Assembly (NCBI GenBank): GCA_030740335.1
Contig: JASLXL010000267.1
Span: forward strand, 1-7,993
Direction: 5' to 3'
DNA length: 7,993 bases
From: SAR202 cluster bacterium
GTDB lineage: Bacteria > Chloroflexota > Dehalococcoidia > SAR202 > CAJWER01
Part shown: positions 1 to 6,379 of the stretch, one piece after another
Layout: each line of letters opens with the position of its first letter
How positions within the stretch are numbered: position 1 is the stretch's first letter
Notes under the pieces: generated by a model
What the model saw: the letters and a program-made list of their open reading frames with translations, nothing else
Told to the model about the DNA's origin: nothing
The model's database searches: none
Made by a program: the position numbers and the translations under genes

Positions 1-513
1 GGAAACGTACAGATTCTGCCCGCCGTTTCCGAATGTGCCCGCCCTGAAGGACTCGAAGCCCTGTGTCGTCCACACACTGTCATTGTTCATATTTGGTCAC
101 GCTCCACTTTCGTCGCCGGTTTACACTCCGCTCCAACCTCATCGGGCCACCGTTGGAAAGAGGTCCTTCGACAGCCCTAAGGATGACGCAACGGCCGATG
201 ATTTCACCGGCAAGCCCGATCCGGGGCTCTCCAACAAGAATTGAACCACGGTACGACATCGTGTCGCTACTACGTCCCGCCGAAGCTCGATCATCCCAAC
301 GCGCTCCAGCAGAGCAAACGGCCGGACCACAGCGATCCAGAACAAGTCTGAGGTTATCTGACAAGGGTGGATCGGTTCACGAATCCTCCGGCTGTGAAGA
401 GGACCTTGATGTCACTTTAGTATCTTACCGGATGGATCACAATCATTGCCGCAGGTGGACACGACTGCTTTCACGCAGGCCTTGTCAGCCCACATCTCCC
501 ATATCGCTAACAA
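1..513. other. Region with no convincing gene
   Basis: Open frames exist on both strands here, but their translations are low in information, rich in Arg, Ser and Pro, and show no recognisable domain. No good ribosome binding site precedes any of them. The only structures I can support are the nested inverted repeat at 150-194 and a 7-bp inverted repeat (GGAAACG at 1-7, CGTTTCC at 24-30). Together with the transposase remnant just downstream, this suggests decayed mobile or intergenic DNA. Confidence 0.5.
150..194. repeat. Nested imperfect inverted repeat, possible dispersed repeat unit
   Basis: The outer arms CCGTTG (150-155) and CAACGG (189-194) are perfect reverse complements. Inside them TCCTT (about 164-168) pairs with AAGGA (about 179-183). 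The core resembles the CCTTCGACA...AGGATGACG type of short dispersed repeat that I recall from many uncultured bacterial assemblies; that resemblance is from memory and unverified. It lies in a stretch without a supported gene. Copy number cannot be judged because only one copy is in this window. Confidence 0.3.
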
Positions 514-744
514 TTGTGCTCGGTTATTCGGCGATGTTCTTCAAACCATCCGAGCAGGATGGTCAAGACCGGTGGACGGTTGGTACGCCATGCGAGAATA
601 CTGGTGTTTCAACTAGCTAAGGTACTGGTGAGCAGGGAAATGCTGGGCGGAATTCTGGAACGAATTGATCGGCTTCGGCTGGCTCCTGCCTACCCCTTTT
701 TAGGAGCGTCGGGATTGGTGAAGTCAGACACGGTCAGCAGTTGA
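514..744 (+). pseudogene. IS1380-like transposase, C-terminal remnant
   Basis: The reading frame around 559-684 encodes MVKTGGRLVRHARILVFQLA followed by KVLVSREMLGGILERIDRLR. This matches the conserved C-terminal tail of IS1380-type DDE transposases as I know them: a (K)xGGRLVRHAR motif, then FQLAEV, then an xLFxxILxRIxRLR helix. The upstream part of the frame has only a weak resemblance, and no catalytic DDE domain is recognisable in the 500 bases before it. The few residues after about 690 look like read-out into flanking DNA. I read it as a non-functional 3' fragment left by an old insertion. Family assignment is by motif recall, not by alignment. Confidence 0.5.
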
Positions 745-768
745 ACGCTGCGGCCGTAACAATGGCTG

Positions 769-2142
769 CTAGTGCAACTCCCGCAAACGCCTTTGTGTGA
801 GCAACACCAAGGAGAATATCACGAGCAGGGCCGCAGACATGATCCCAACCGTCTGTCGGCCTCCGATTGCGTCGACGGCGACGCCTAAAGGCATCACTCC
901 CAGGGGCATCAGTCCCCACATCAGCATGATGATACTCATCATGCGACCCCTATAGTGCTCGTCGGCCCGCTCCAGAATCAGTGCCGTTATCAGGGCCATG
1001 GGAGCGATATTACCCAGGCCTATCAACACCATGAGGCCTAACGCCACCGCGTATATCGGTATAAGGGCAACAAGGGCCAGGGCGAAACTTGCGATGAAGC
1101 CTCCCAGGATCACCAGCAATCCGCGATGCCAGTTGCCTATTGAGGCGATTCCAAGGGATCCAAGCAGCGAGCCAAGACCGATAATGCTCACCAGCAGGCC
1201 AAAGGCCTCCGATTCTAGCCCGTATACATCGACCACAAACACCGGTAACAGAGATTGGAACGGCATGGACAGTACGACTGTCGCCAGCATGACGCCGAGG
1301 AGTACCAAGATCACTTGATTCTGCCCGACGTACAAGAGACCCGCTTTGATGTCTTTAATTATGGCTGACTGGACCCGTTTGGCCATCTTCGCTGGCTTGT
1401 GGATGGCAGTGGTAAGGGACACCGCTATTACCCCCATGCCCACCATGACATAGTAGACTCCCTCGGGGCCGATCGTAGCGTACAGAACTCCCGCGATGGC
1501 CGGTGCGACGAGCGACATAGTGCTCATGGCTGCGGAGTTGAGGACGATAGCGTTGGATATCCGCTCCTGGCCCACTATCTGAGGGATGATTGCCTGACGG
1601 GCCGGACCCACGAAGGCGAACATTACGCCATTGAACATGGATGCCACAAGCAGATGGGGCCACCCTAGTACCCCTGTGGATATAGCAATGGCAACCGCCA
1701 GGGACACGATGCTGGAGACAGCCTGGCCACCCTGTATGATTGGCTTGCGTTCCAACCGATCTGCCAGGGCCCCGCCGAATAGCGTCAGGCTCAACATCGG
1801 CACAGCCCAACCCGCGCTGACTAACCCCAGTATCTTGGCCGATTCGGTGATCTCGTATACCAGGAAGCCCTGGGCGATCATTCCCATTTGGAATCCGCCC
1901 ATCATGAACAGCGTGCCAAACCATAGGAGCCGGAAATCGCGGTTTCCGAGGGAGGAGAAGGTGTGGCGCCAACTCGATATCGTCGAGCCGCCTGCGGCGG
2001 ACTCGGTTTCGGGAAGCGGACCCGATGGCGGGCTCGAGACGACGGAGACGCCATTTTCGCGGGGCGCTGCTACCGTGCCCGATGCCGGGTCGGAATCTTC
2101 AAGAGTGTCGGTGCTGACCACGAACTCTTGATCGTTGTGCAT
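769..2142 (-). CDS. MFS transporter (MFS_3 / EntS-like type)
   Basis: This 457-residue inner-membrane carrier belongs to the major facilitator superfamily. Residues 1-58 form a Ser/Pro/Gly/Glu-rich, probably disordered cytoplasmic tail, followed by SWRHTFSSLGNRDFRLLW, a typical lead-in to TM1. About 11-12 hydrophobic segments follow. MFS motif A between TM2 and TM3 is clear (GGALADRLERKPII, about 123-136). GPARQAIIPQIV with the following NAIVLNSAAMST (about 179-208) is characteristic of the MFS_3 group, which includes exporters such as EntS. The protein ends in a basic tail (RRLRELH). The ATG at 2142 has no obvious Shine-Dalgarno sequence. An 18-bp terminator lies upstream, so the gene probably has its own promoter rather than belonging to the operon before it. 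It is a clear paralogue of the carrier at 6380-7603. Substrate and direction of transport cannot be told; efflux of a small organic molecule is a family-based guess. Confidence 0.9.
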   Translation of the reverse strand: MHNDQEFVVSTDTLEDSDPASGTVAAPRENGVSVVSSPPSGPLPETESAAGGSTISSWRHTFSSLGNRDFRLLWFGTLFMMGGFQMGMIAQGFLVYEITESAKILGLVSAGWAVPMLSLTLFGGALADRLERKPIIQGGQAVSSIVSLAVAIAISTGVLGWPHLLVASMFNGVMFAFVGPARQAIIPQIVGQERISNAIVLNSAAMSTMSLVAPAIAGVLYATIGPEGVYYVMVGMGVIAVSLTTAIHKPAKMAKRVQSAIIKDIKAGLLYVGQNQVILVLLGVMLATVVLSMPFQSLLPVFVVDVYGLESEAFGLLVSIIGLGSLLGSLGIASIGNWHRGLLVILGGFIASFALALVALIPIYAVALGLMVLIGLGNIAPMALITALILERADEHYRGRMMSIIMLMWGLMPLGVMPLGVAVDAIGGRQTVGIMSAALLVIFSLVLLTQRRLRELH

Positions 2143-2216
2143 CGATATAGTCTAAACCAGTACGCTGGTCTGCGCACCTGTATTCTGATGGAATCGATCA
2201 GTGTTGGGGCCAAAAG

Positions 2217-2264
2217 CCGATAACGAAGGGGCTCTCGAATAATCAGGAGCCCCTTCGTTATCGG
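2217..2264 (-). terminator. Strong hairpin terminator closing the selenoprotein operon
   Basis: The arms at 2217-2234 and 2247-2264 form a perfect 18-bp inverted repeat around a 12-nt loop. Reading on the minus strand, the stem is followed by GGCTTTTGG, a short T run two bases after the stem. It lies 32 bp beyond the stop of the kinase-like gene and 75 bp before the MFS start, so it separates two same-strand transcription units. The T run is short, but the stem is unusually long and stable. There is no T run on the plus-strand side. Confidence 0.75.
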
Positions 2265-2296
2265 TCAACGACTACTCTGCCTGCTGGACCTGGCTG

Positions 2297-3004
2297 TCAG
2301 TTGTGGGTTGCCATTCGTTCTCGGTCGGCGGATGTTAGGTGTGTCTCTACCTTAATAATGAACTCCTGAAGGCTCTCTTCGACGGTTGAATCGGTGGTGT
2401 CTATGGAAAATCTATGGGCGATGAGCGAGTTCTCGAACTCTTCCTGGAACCTGCCAAGTACAACCTCGGCGTCTTCCACTTTGAACATCGTTGCCGCATG
2501 GCGCTCTGGAAAGAGGCTTTTACCCTCACTCATCCTACTCTGGATCGCATCAGGCGTGGCCTTGATCAAGACAAGGATAGTATCAGGCATAGTGTGCATG
2601 ACCTCCTCGTCATAGTGTTTCCTCATCTCCCTACGGTCGGCGTACTCCCCTGGTCGCCCATATCCCCAATAAAGTGGCGCGAATACGGCATCTCCGTAGT
2701 ACCAGTCGATGTTCCAGAGTTCACCGCTCTCGGCAAACCCACGTCCAAAGTGGTACTCGATCTGATATCTCTGGAAATGCTCTAGCAAGCCAGGATTGAG
2801 CCCAAGAATGTCCTTCTCCGATTGTTCCTTGTGGTGATCGTGGCCCTCATTGTGGACCACGTGGGGTACCGTGTAATGGTCATGAAAATCGATGCTGGGA
2901 GGCGGATGGAATTCGGCCCCGGTCTGCTCACTCCACCACTTCGTGATTTCGACACCGAGTGTTCGCTTGCCCGCCCATTCGCAACCAATCAGAATCAGGT
3001 TCAA
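2297..3004 (-). CDS. P-loop kinase-like protein with His-rich segment
   Basis: This 235-residue soluble protein has a nucleotide kinase-like fold. A Walker A loop sits at the very N terminus (GCEWAGKRT, residues 7-15) after a hydrophobic beta strand, as in adenylate, thymidylate and deoxynucleoside kinases. DTILVLIKATPDAIQSRM (about 141-158) matches the late beta strand and P-x-x-x-x-x-R helix of thymidylate/deoxynucleoside kinases. FSIDTTDSTVEESLQEFI (about 199-216) matches their last strand and helix. A DRREMRKHYDEE stretch (123-134) may supply phosphate-binding arginines. Residues 33-58 hold eight histidines, which is unusual and could bind metal. The TTG start is chosen because GGAGGA lies 5 nt upstream; the ATG just before it is out of frame and stops after two codons. 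It is the last gene of the operon, 55 bp after the dehydrogenase. The substrate is unknown; nucleoside or small-molecule phosphorylation is inferred from the fold. Confidence 0.7.
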   Translation of the reverse strand: MNLILIGCEWAGKRTLGVEITKWWSEQTGAEFHPPPSIDFHDHYTVPHVVHNEGHDHHKEQSEKDILGLNPGLLEHFQRYQIEYHFGRGFAESGELWNIDWYYGDAVFAPLYWGYGRPGEYADRREMRKHYDEEVMHTMPDTILVLIKATPDAIQSRMSEGKSLFPERHAATMFKVEDAEVVLGRFQEEFENSLIAHRFSIDTTDSTVEESLQEFIIKVETHLTSADRERMATHN

Positions 3005-3009
3005 TGCAT

Positions 3010-3015
3010 TCCTCC
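3010..3015 (-). promoter_or_regulatory. Ribosome binding site deciding the TTG start at 3004
   Basis: GGAGGA on the minus strand sits 5 nt before TTG (3004-3002). The ATG that overlaps the spacer (3009-3007) reads ATG CAT TGA and cannot be the start, so this site fixes the non-ATG start of the kinase-like gene. Confidence 0.7.
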
Positions 3016-3059
3016 CGCAGTATTACATGGAATTCCAAGTGGCGCCGTTCGGCCTCGAC

Positions 3060-3986
3060 CTAATCAGACGCTAAGGGCTCCTTGGGCTCAAGGTCCGCGC
3101 CGACGTTTATCTCCCGGACCTGGACGTGGGCACTGTACTGCATGCCACCCCAGCCACGATCGACGGCCTCGGACAGCGCCTCTGCTGCGACATCCGCCAG
3201 CTCCATCGGCACACCCAAATCAGAGCCCAGGTCGATCGCAAGCCTGACATCCTTGAGCCCAGTCGCGACCATCGGGCCCTCCGGGTTGTCGAGGAATCGC
3301 GGCTCGTGGAGAGCGGCTGTGAAGACCTCGCTGGGGCGGCTTCTAGCCGAGCTTAGTGATATGGCCTTCGTCAGGGTCTCTATAGGCACTCCGGCCTTCA
3401 CGCCGAGGGTCAGGGCCTCCGCAAGCGCCGCGTGTATCGTGAACAGATGCACGTTGTTGATGACCTTGCAGAGCGCCCCGGAGCCCGACTTGCCACAGTA
3501 CAGCAGCTCAGAGCCCAGTATGCTGAGCACCGGTTTGACGCGCTCATAGACGTCCCGGTCGCCGCCGATCATTATTGTCAGCGTGCCCTTGTGGCGGTCT
3601 CGGGTGTCCGTACTCTGACTTACGGGGGCGTCTAGTACGCCAACCCCACACTTTCGGTAGATGCCGTGAATCCGACGAATCAGCCGTGGAGAGTTGGTAG
3701 TGAGATCGATGTAGACCGAGTCCCGTGACGCACCGTCCAGTATGCTGTTGTCACCGAGGGCGACCTCCCGTACCTCATCGGGGCCGGGCAGGGAAGTGAA
3801 GACGATCTCGGCATCCCTGGCCACTTGTTTCGGGCTCTCGGCCCACTCCGCTCCGGTGGCACGCAAATCCATCGCTCCCGGTGCGTCCCGGACTGCGTCG
3901 TACACCGTGATGTAATGGCCGGCGACCATCAGTCGCTTCGCGATTGGCCACCCCATCCTGCCGAGGCCGATAAAACCAATGTTCAC
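3060..3986 (-). CDS. 3-hydroxyisobutyrate dehydrogenase-family NAD(P)-dependent oxidoreductase
   Basis: A 308-residue cytosolic beta-hydroxyacid dehydrogenase, close to the family's usual 290-300. The Rossmann NAD(P) site is at the N terminus (GFIGLGRMG, 4-12). VYIDLTTNSP (91-100) is the usual strand after the cofactor domain. The substrate loop begins DAPVS (119-123). The catalytic Lys is K174 in GSGALCKVINN, with N178 four residues on. The C-terminal helical domain carries the conserved K245-D246 (GLKDVRLA). One oddity: the substrate loop reads QSTDTRDRHK between DAPVS and GTL where the family normally has GGxxGAxx, so the GG is lost and two residues are added, suggesting an unusual substrate. 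The GTG start is preceded by GAGG with a 7-nt spacer; this site overlaps the TGA stop of the upstream selenoprotein gene (gap 9 nt), so translation is probably coupled. It likely oxidises a 3-hydroxyacid or reduces a semialdehyde; the exact substrate is unknown. Confidence 0.88.
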   Translation of the reverse strand: MNIGFIGLGRMGWPIAKRLMVAGHYITVYDAVRDAPGAMDLRATGAEWAESPKQVARDAEIVFTSLPGPDEVREVALGDNSILDGASRDSVYIDLTTNSPRLIRRIHGIYRKCGVGVLDAPVSQSTDTRDRHKGTLTIMIGGDRDVYERVKPVLSILGSELLYCGKSGSGALCKVINNVHLFTIHAALAEALTLGVKAGVPIETLTKAISLSSARSRPSEVFTAALHEPRFLDNPEGPMVATGLKDVRLAIDLGSDLGVPMELADVAAEALSEAVDRGWGGMQYSAHVQVREINVGADLEPKEPLASD

Positions 3987-3995
3987 TCGGTCACC

Positions 3996-5726
3996 TCAAC
4001 CAACACCTGAAGCCCCTTGAGCAACCCTGTCCGTTATTTCCACCATCGCGAGTTGGCTTGTGGTGTATACGATACTCTTGGCGCCCCAGCCTCCGACGAC
4101 TGCGAGATGGTACTCTGCCGGGCTGGTCCTAGATGGAACTAGCACCGTGTCCAACTCTTCGTCCGACGCCGTTAGCAGCCACTTCCACTCGTCTCGGATC
4201 TCATGAGGGGGCCGCCACCTCGTGAGGTTCGCTACCCATCGGGCGGGCATCTTCTGGTTCTTCCAGATGTACTCTTTCGCCTGCTGCCTCGTCCAGCCAA
4301 ACCTGGACAGCAGTTCGGCGTGCTCCGGAGCTAGTATTATGAAGAGTCCGCCGGGGAACAACCTCGCCCCGCCTGTGGCCGATTTGATGTCCTCCGGCCT
4401 GTCGGCATCCTCCCTGTTCGAGACCGGAACGCTGAGTCCAGAGTACAGGGTAGAGTAGACGAACTCGTTCAGCATCGGTTCCGGCTGCTTGCTGAGGTGG
4501 TCCGGCACCTCAAGCTGGTTGGTCACCGACGTAACACCAACGACGTTGGTATCCTTGCCAAACCCGTAATCTGTTTGGAATGGCTGCCACGGGTTTCTCT
4601 CCTGGTTCTCTGCCGTGCAGAGGCTCCACTTGAGCGGCGTGCCGATGGTGTCCATATCCATTTCGCGCGGCCGGTGATAGCCGACGTTCTTGAGCACTAG
4701 TTGTAGCGCCCTTCCCAGTACCATATTGGTCATCGACCACTTGCTGGGCCCCAATGTGCACTGGCCGGTGTGAATACCTAGCTCCTCTACAATGGGTCCG
4801 CTCACGAAGAGCATCGGTGCGTTGATGGATGTCGACATCAGCCAGGCCCGCGCATAGAATCCCATCGCGCCGATGGCCCTGACCGCGGCAAGTATCACCG
4901 GTAGGTGGGTCGGTTCGCACCCAGCCATCACGCAGCTGATAGCGATCTTCTCGACGGTGGCGATGCCCATGCCGGGTTGGAGCACGGCGACAACCTCGTC
5001 TGGGCGGAGGGTTGTGCCTTTCAACATGCTTGCCACTCGCTCCGACGTTGGAGGAGTGAGAGAGAAGCCATCGCCCCTGCTTTTCTCTAGGAACGTCCGG
5101 TTGAATCGATCGAGGGCGTCGAGCTGATCGTTGCCCTGGTAATGCTCCACCTCGGCGCGCTGCACCTTGGTGGCTGGCCCTTCGCCAATGACCCTTGGGG
5201 GCTGGGTCGTCAAGTACTCGATGATCTCGTCGACGACATCGTCGATTTCCTCGTGGATCTTGTCGTCGGATATGCCTTCCGGGGAGTCCGGTATCACGAC
5301 AAAGCGGTTGTCGGCCATGCCGAAGGCCTGGCTGGACAAGTGGCCATTCAGCTCAAACTCCTTAGCGACGATGGCGACGGCCGGCTTGCCGTTCTTTTCG
5401 AAAAAAAGCGTGTCGTGGACAATCCACGATGTACACGATCCTCAGTCGCCGCTCGACCCAACGAACACGTCACATTCTCCCAGCGCCTCCTCCAGCATGT
5501 CCGGGGCGCAGGGGAAGTTGCCGTTGTACCTTGTCACGGTTACATCGGGATATCGCCTAATCAGCTGCTCTCCAACGCGGTCAAGAGCGACGTCTCCACC
5601 ACGCTTGGCGTTCCATATCAATCCCACCTTCTTGCCAGCCAGGGACGGCGAACGCGGCGCGGCCCAGAATCCCTCTAACTCGCCTTGCATGACCGCCTCG
5701 GGGGCGAGGACATCTAATGTGTACAT
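3996..5726 (-). CDS. UGSC-family selenoprotein, two-domain, Sec95 encoded by in-frame TGA
   Basis: One gene of 577 codons interrupted only by TGA at 5444-5442. The frame is continuous on both sides: VFVGSSGD precedes the TGA and GSCTSWIVHDTLFFE follows it. The Sec95-Gly-Ser-Cys98 sequence is the redox-type UxxC signature of the UGSC (seleno)protein family. Domain 1 (about 1-180) begins with a beta strand (KKVGLIWNAKRGGD, 32-45) and carries the UGSC loop. After a short linker, domain 2 (about 200-576) contains CVMAGCEPTHLPVILAAV, with C265 and C270. There is no signal peptide or membrane segment, so it is probably cytosolic. The ATG at 5726 is chosen because GGAGGT lies 5 nt upstream; an ATG at 5744 is in frame but has no such site. 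A non-readthrough reading would give a 94-residue fragment plus a separate ORF from TTG at 5339, which splits the domain just past its active site. A SECIS-like hairpin follows the TGA. The role is unknown in detail; thiol/selenol redox chemistry or detoxification is inferred from the motif. First gene of an operon with the dehydrogenase and kinase-like genes. Confidence 0.88.
5409..5437 (-). promoter_or_regulatory. Bacterial SECIS-like hairpin after the Sec codon
   Basis: On the minus strand TCGTGGA-TTG-TCCACGA (5429-5413) forms a perfect 7-bp stem with a 3-nt loop. A lower stem CGTG (5437-5434) pairs with CACG (5412-5409), leaving a bulge UACA on the 5' side. The loop lies 20-22 nt after the TGA, close to its position in E. 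coli fdhF (about 19-22 nt). A bulged U below the apical stem and a G in the loop region are both present. The loop is smaller than usual and its G is third rather than first or second; if the top two pairs open, the loop becomes GAUUGUC with G first. A run of seven U follows one base after the lower stem. Confidence 0.7.
5442..5444 (-). other. Selenocysteine codon (TGA recoded)
   Basis: This in-frame TGA is read as Sec95 of the UGSC protein. It falls exactly at the first position of the U-G-S-C motif, in a conserved-looking loop (GSSGD before, GSCTSW after). The gene's real terminator at 3998-3996 is also TGA, so recoding here must depend on local context, namely the hairpin just downstream. 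Confidence 0.88.
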
Positions 5727-5731
5727 ACCAG

Positions 5732-5737
5732 ACCTCC
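5732..5737 (-). promoter_or_regulatory. Ribosome binding site fixing the selenoprotein start at 5726
   Basis: GGAGGT on the minus strand sits 5 nt before the ATG at 5726-5724. It lies inside the longer frame that would begin at the ATG at 5744, and that upstream ATG has no comparable site. This favours the shorter protein by six residues. Confidence 0.7.
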
Positions 5738-5880
5738 GTGACATGTATAGGCATCAGTGAAACGGCTAATCAGTCCCACGTGTGGACGATTTTACGTCAG
5801 CGACATCCGCGTCGCAACCGATGGGAACAACCTCGGGCCATTGTGTCCCGTGGAACGCGCAACGATCCTAGTACGAAAAG

Positions 5881-5911
5881 GTGACCCGCTTCCGAACTGG
5901 AGGCGGGTCAC
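5881..5911 (-). terminator. Hairpin terminator downstream of the decayed minus-strand gene
   Basis: Arms at 5881-5893 and 5899-5911 form a 13-bp stem with one G-U pair and a 5-nt loop. On the minus strand the stem is followed by CTTTTCG. It lies 35 bp beyond the stop of the remnant gene at 5946 and upstream of the selenoprotein start. It would therefore isolate the selenoprotein operon from minus-strand transcription coming from the right, which implies a promoter for the operon between about 5745 and 5880. No strong promoter match was identified there. Confidence 0.7.
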
Positions 5912-5945
5912 TGGTGTTCAGTCTGTCTGCCAGTCTTTGAGCGTT

Positions 5946-6358
5946 CTACGGGAAGATATCGGAGATGTGTCCAGTCGTATCGGGGAACTCCATGTATAAA
6001 GACTTCACGGTGCCCCGGTCGTCGATGTACCAGATGTACGAACCGGTGTACGAGTTCGTCGACCATACTGGTTTGTTGTCCTCATACGCCGAATTCGGAA
6101 CCTCTTGCAAGAATTCACCGGTGGGTCGATTCAAAATGGGACCGAGTCCTTGATCTCTTGTACGATCCCGTACCGGTTTAAACAGGTATGAAAACACCCG
6201 GTCAGCCCAGGGTGTCTCCGCATACTTTTGGATGTCCTTATGGAAGTGATCTGGCCCACGAAAGCTAGATAGTCACCATGAATGGCTCCGTTCATTTGCT
6301 CCAGATAGTCTGCGCATGTACACTCCGCAGGCCCAAGTCCACCCGGCGGGCACGACTC
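5946..6358 (-). pseudogene. Frameshifted or truncated gene remnant of unknown family
   Basis: The frame ending at 5946 runs back to a TGA at 6275-6273 and has no ATG, GTG or TTG before GTG at 6197. Yet its translation before that GTG already looks protein-like (RGPDHFHKDIQKYAETPWAD). One base out of register, the sequence just upstream (about 6358-6262) encodes ADYLEQMNGAIHGDYLAFVG, also protein-like, which points to a frameshift near 6262. The downstream part includes VWSTNSYTGSYIWYIDDRGT and ends FPDTTGHISDIFP. A terminator follows at 5881-5911, as expected for a real gene 3' end. I do not recognise the family. It could instead be a short intact gene of 83 codons starting at GTG 6197, but that start has no clear ribosome binding site. 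A sequencing error is another explanation for the frame change. Confidence 0.4.
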
Positions 6359-6366
6359 CGAACATG

Positions 6367-6371
6367 AGGAG
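6367..6371 (+). promoter_or_regulatory. Ribosome binding site pointing to an ATC start at 6380
   Basis: AGGAG lies 8 nt before ATC (6380-6382), the point where the MFS-homologous frame begins (NGWRNTFSSL). No ATG, GTG or TTG exists in that frame between the TGA at 6365 and ATG at 6446, and the latter has no ribosome binding site. The position suggests that ATC replaces, or has mutated from, an ATG start. Confidence 0.45.
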
Positions 6372-6379
6372 ACCCACCG

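Noticed and set aside
1..30. GGAAACG...CGTTTCC inverted repeat at the window start as an IS end
   Set aside because: It is too short, and the matching outer end or target duplication cannot be seen because the window begins here.
682..707. GCTCCT...AGGAGC hairpin near the end of the first MFS gene as its terminator
   Set aside because: The stem is only 6 bp with a long loop and has no T run after it on the minus strand.
1355..2131. ORFs overlapping the first MFS gene (1355-1972 minus, 1631-2131 plus and others)
   Set aside because: They are frame shadows of the MFS gene with no domain and no start signal.
3996..5339. A separate 447-residue gene starting at TTG 5339
   Set aside because: No ribosome binding site precedes it. 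The protein sequence continues smoothly upstream to the UGSC motif in the same frame, and the only interruption is one TGA at the exact Sec position.
5442..5444. TGA as a sequencing error or nonsense mutation in a dead gene
   Set aside because: The frame is intact for over 570 other codons. The TGA sits precisely at the U of U-G-S-C and is followed by a SECIS-like hairpin; chance decay would not be expected to hit that codon.
5142..5760. Two long plus-strand ORFs (5142-5678 and 5167-5760)
   Set aside because: They lie antisense to the selenoprotein gene and their translations show no recognisable domain; they are shadows of a well-supported gene.
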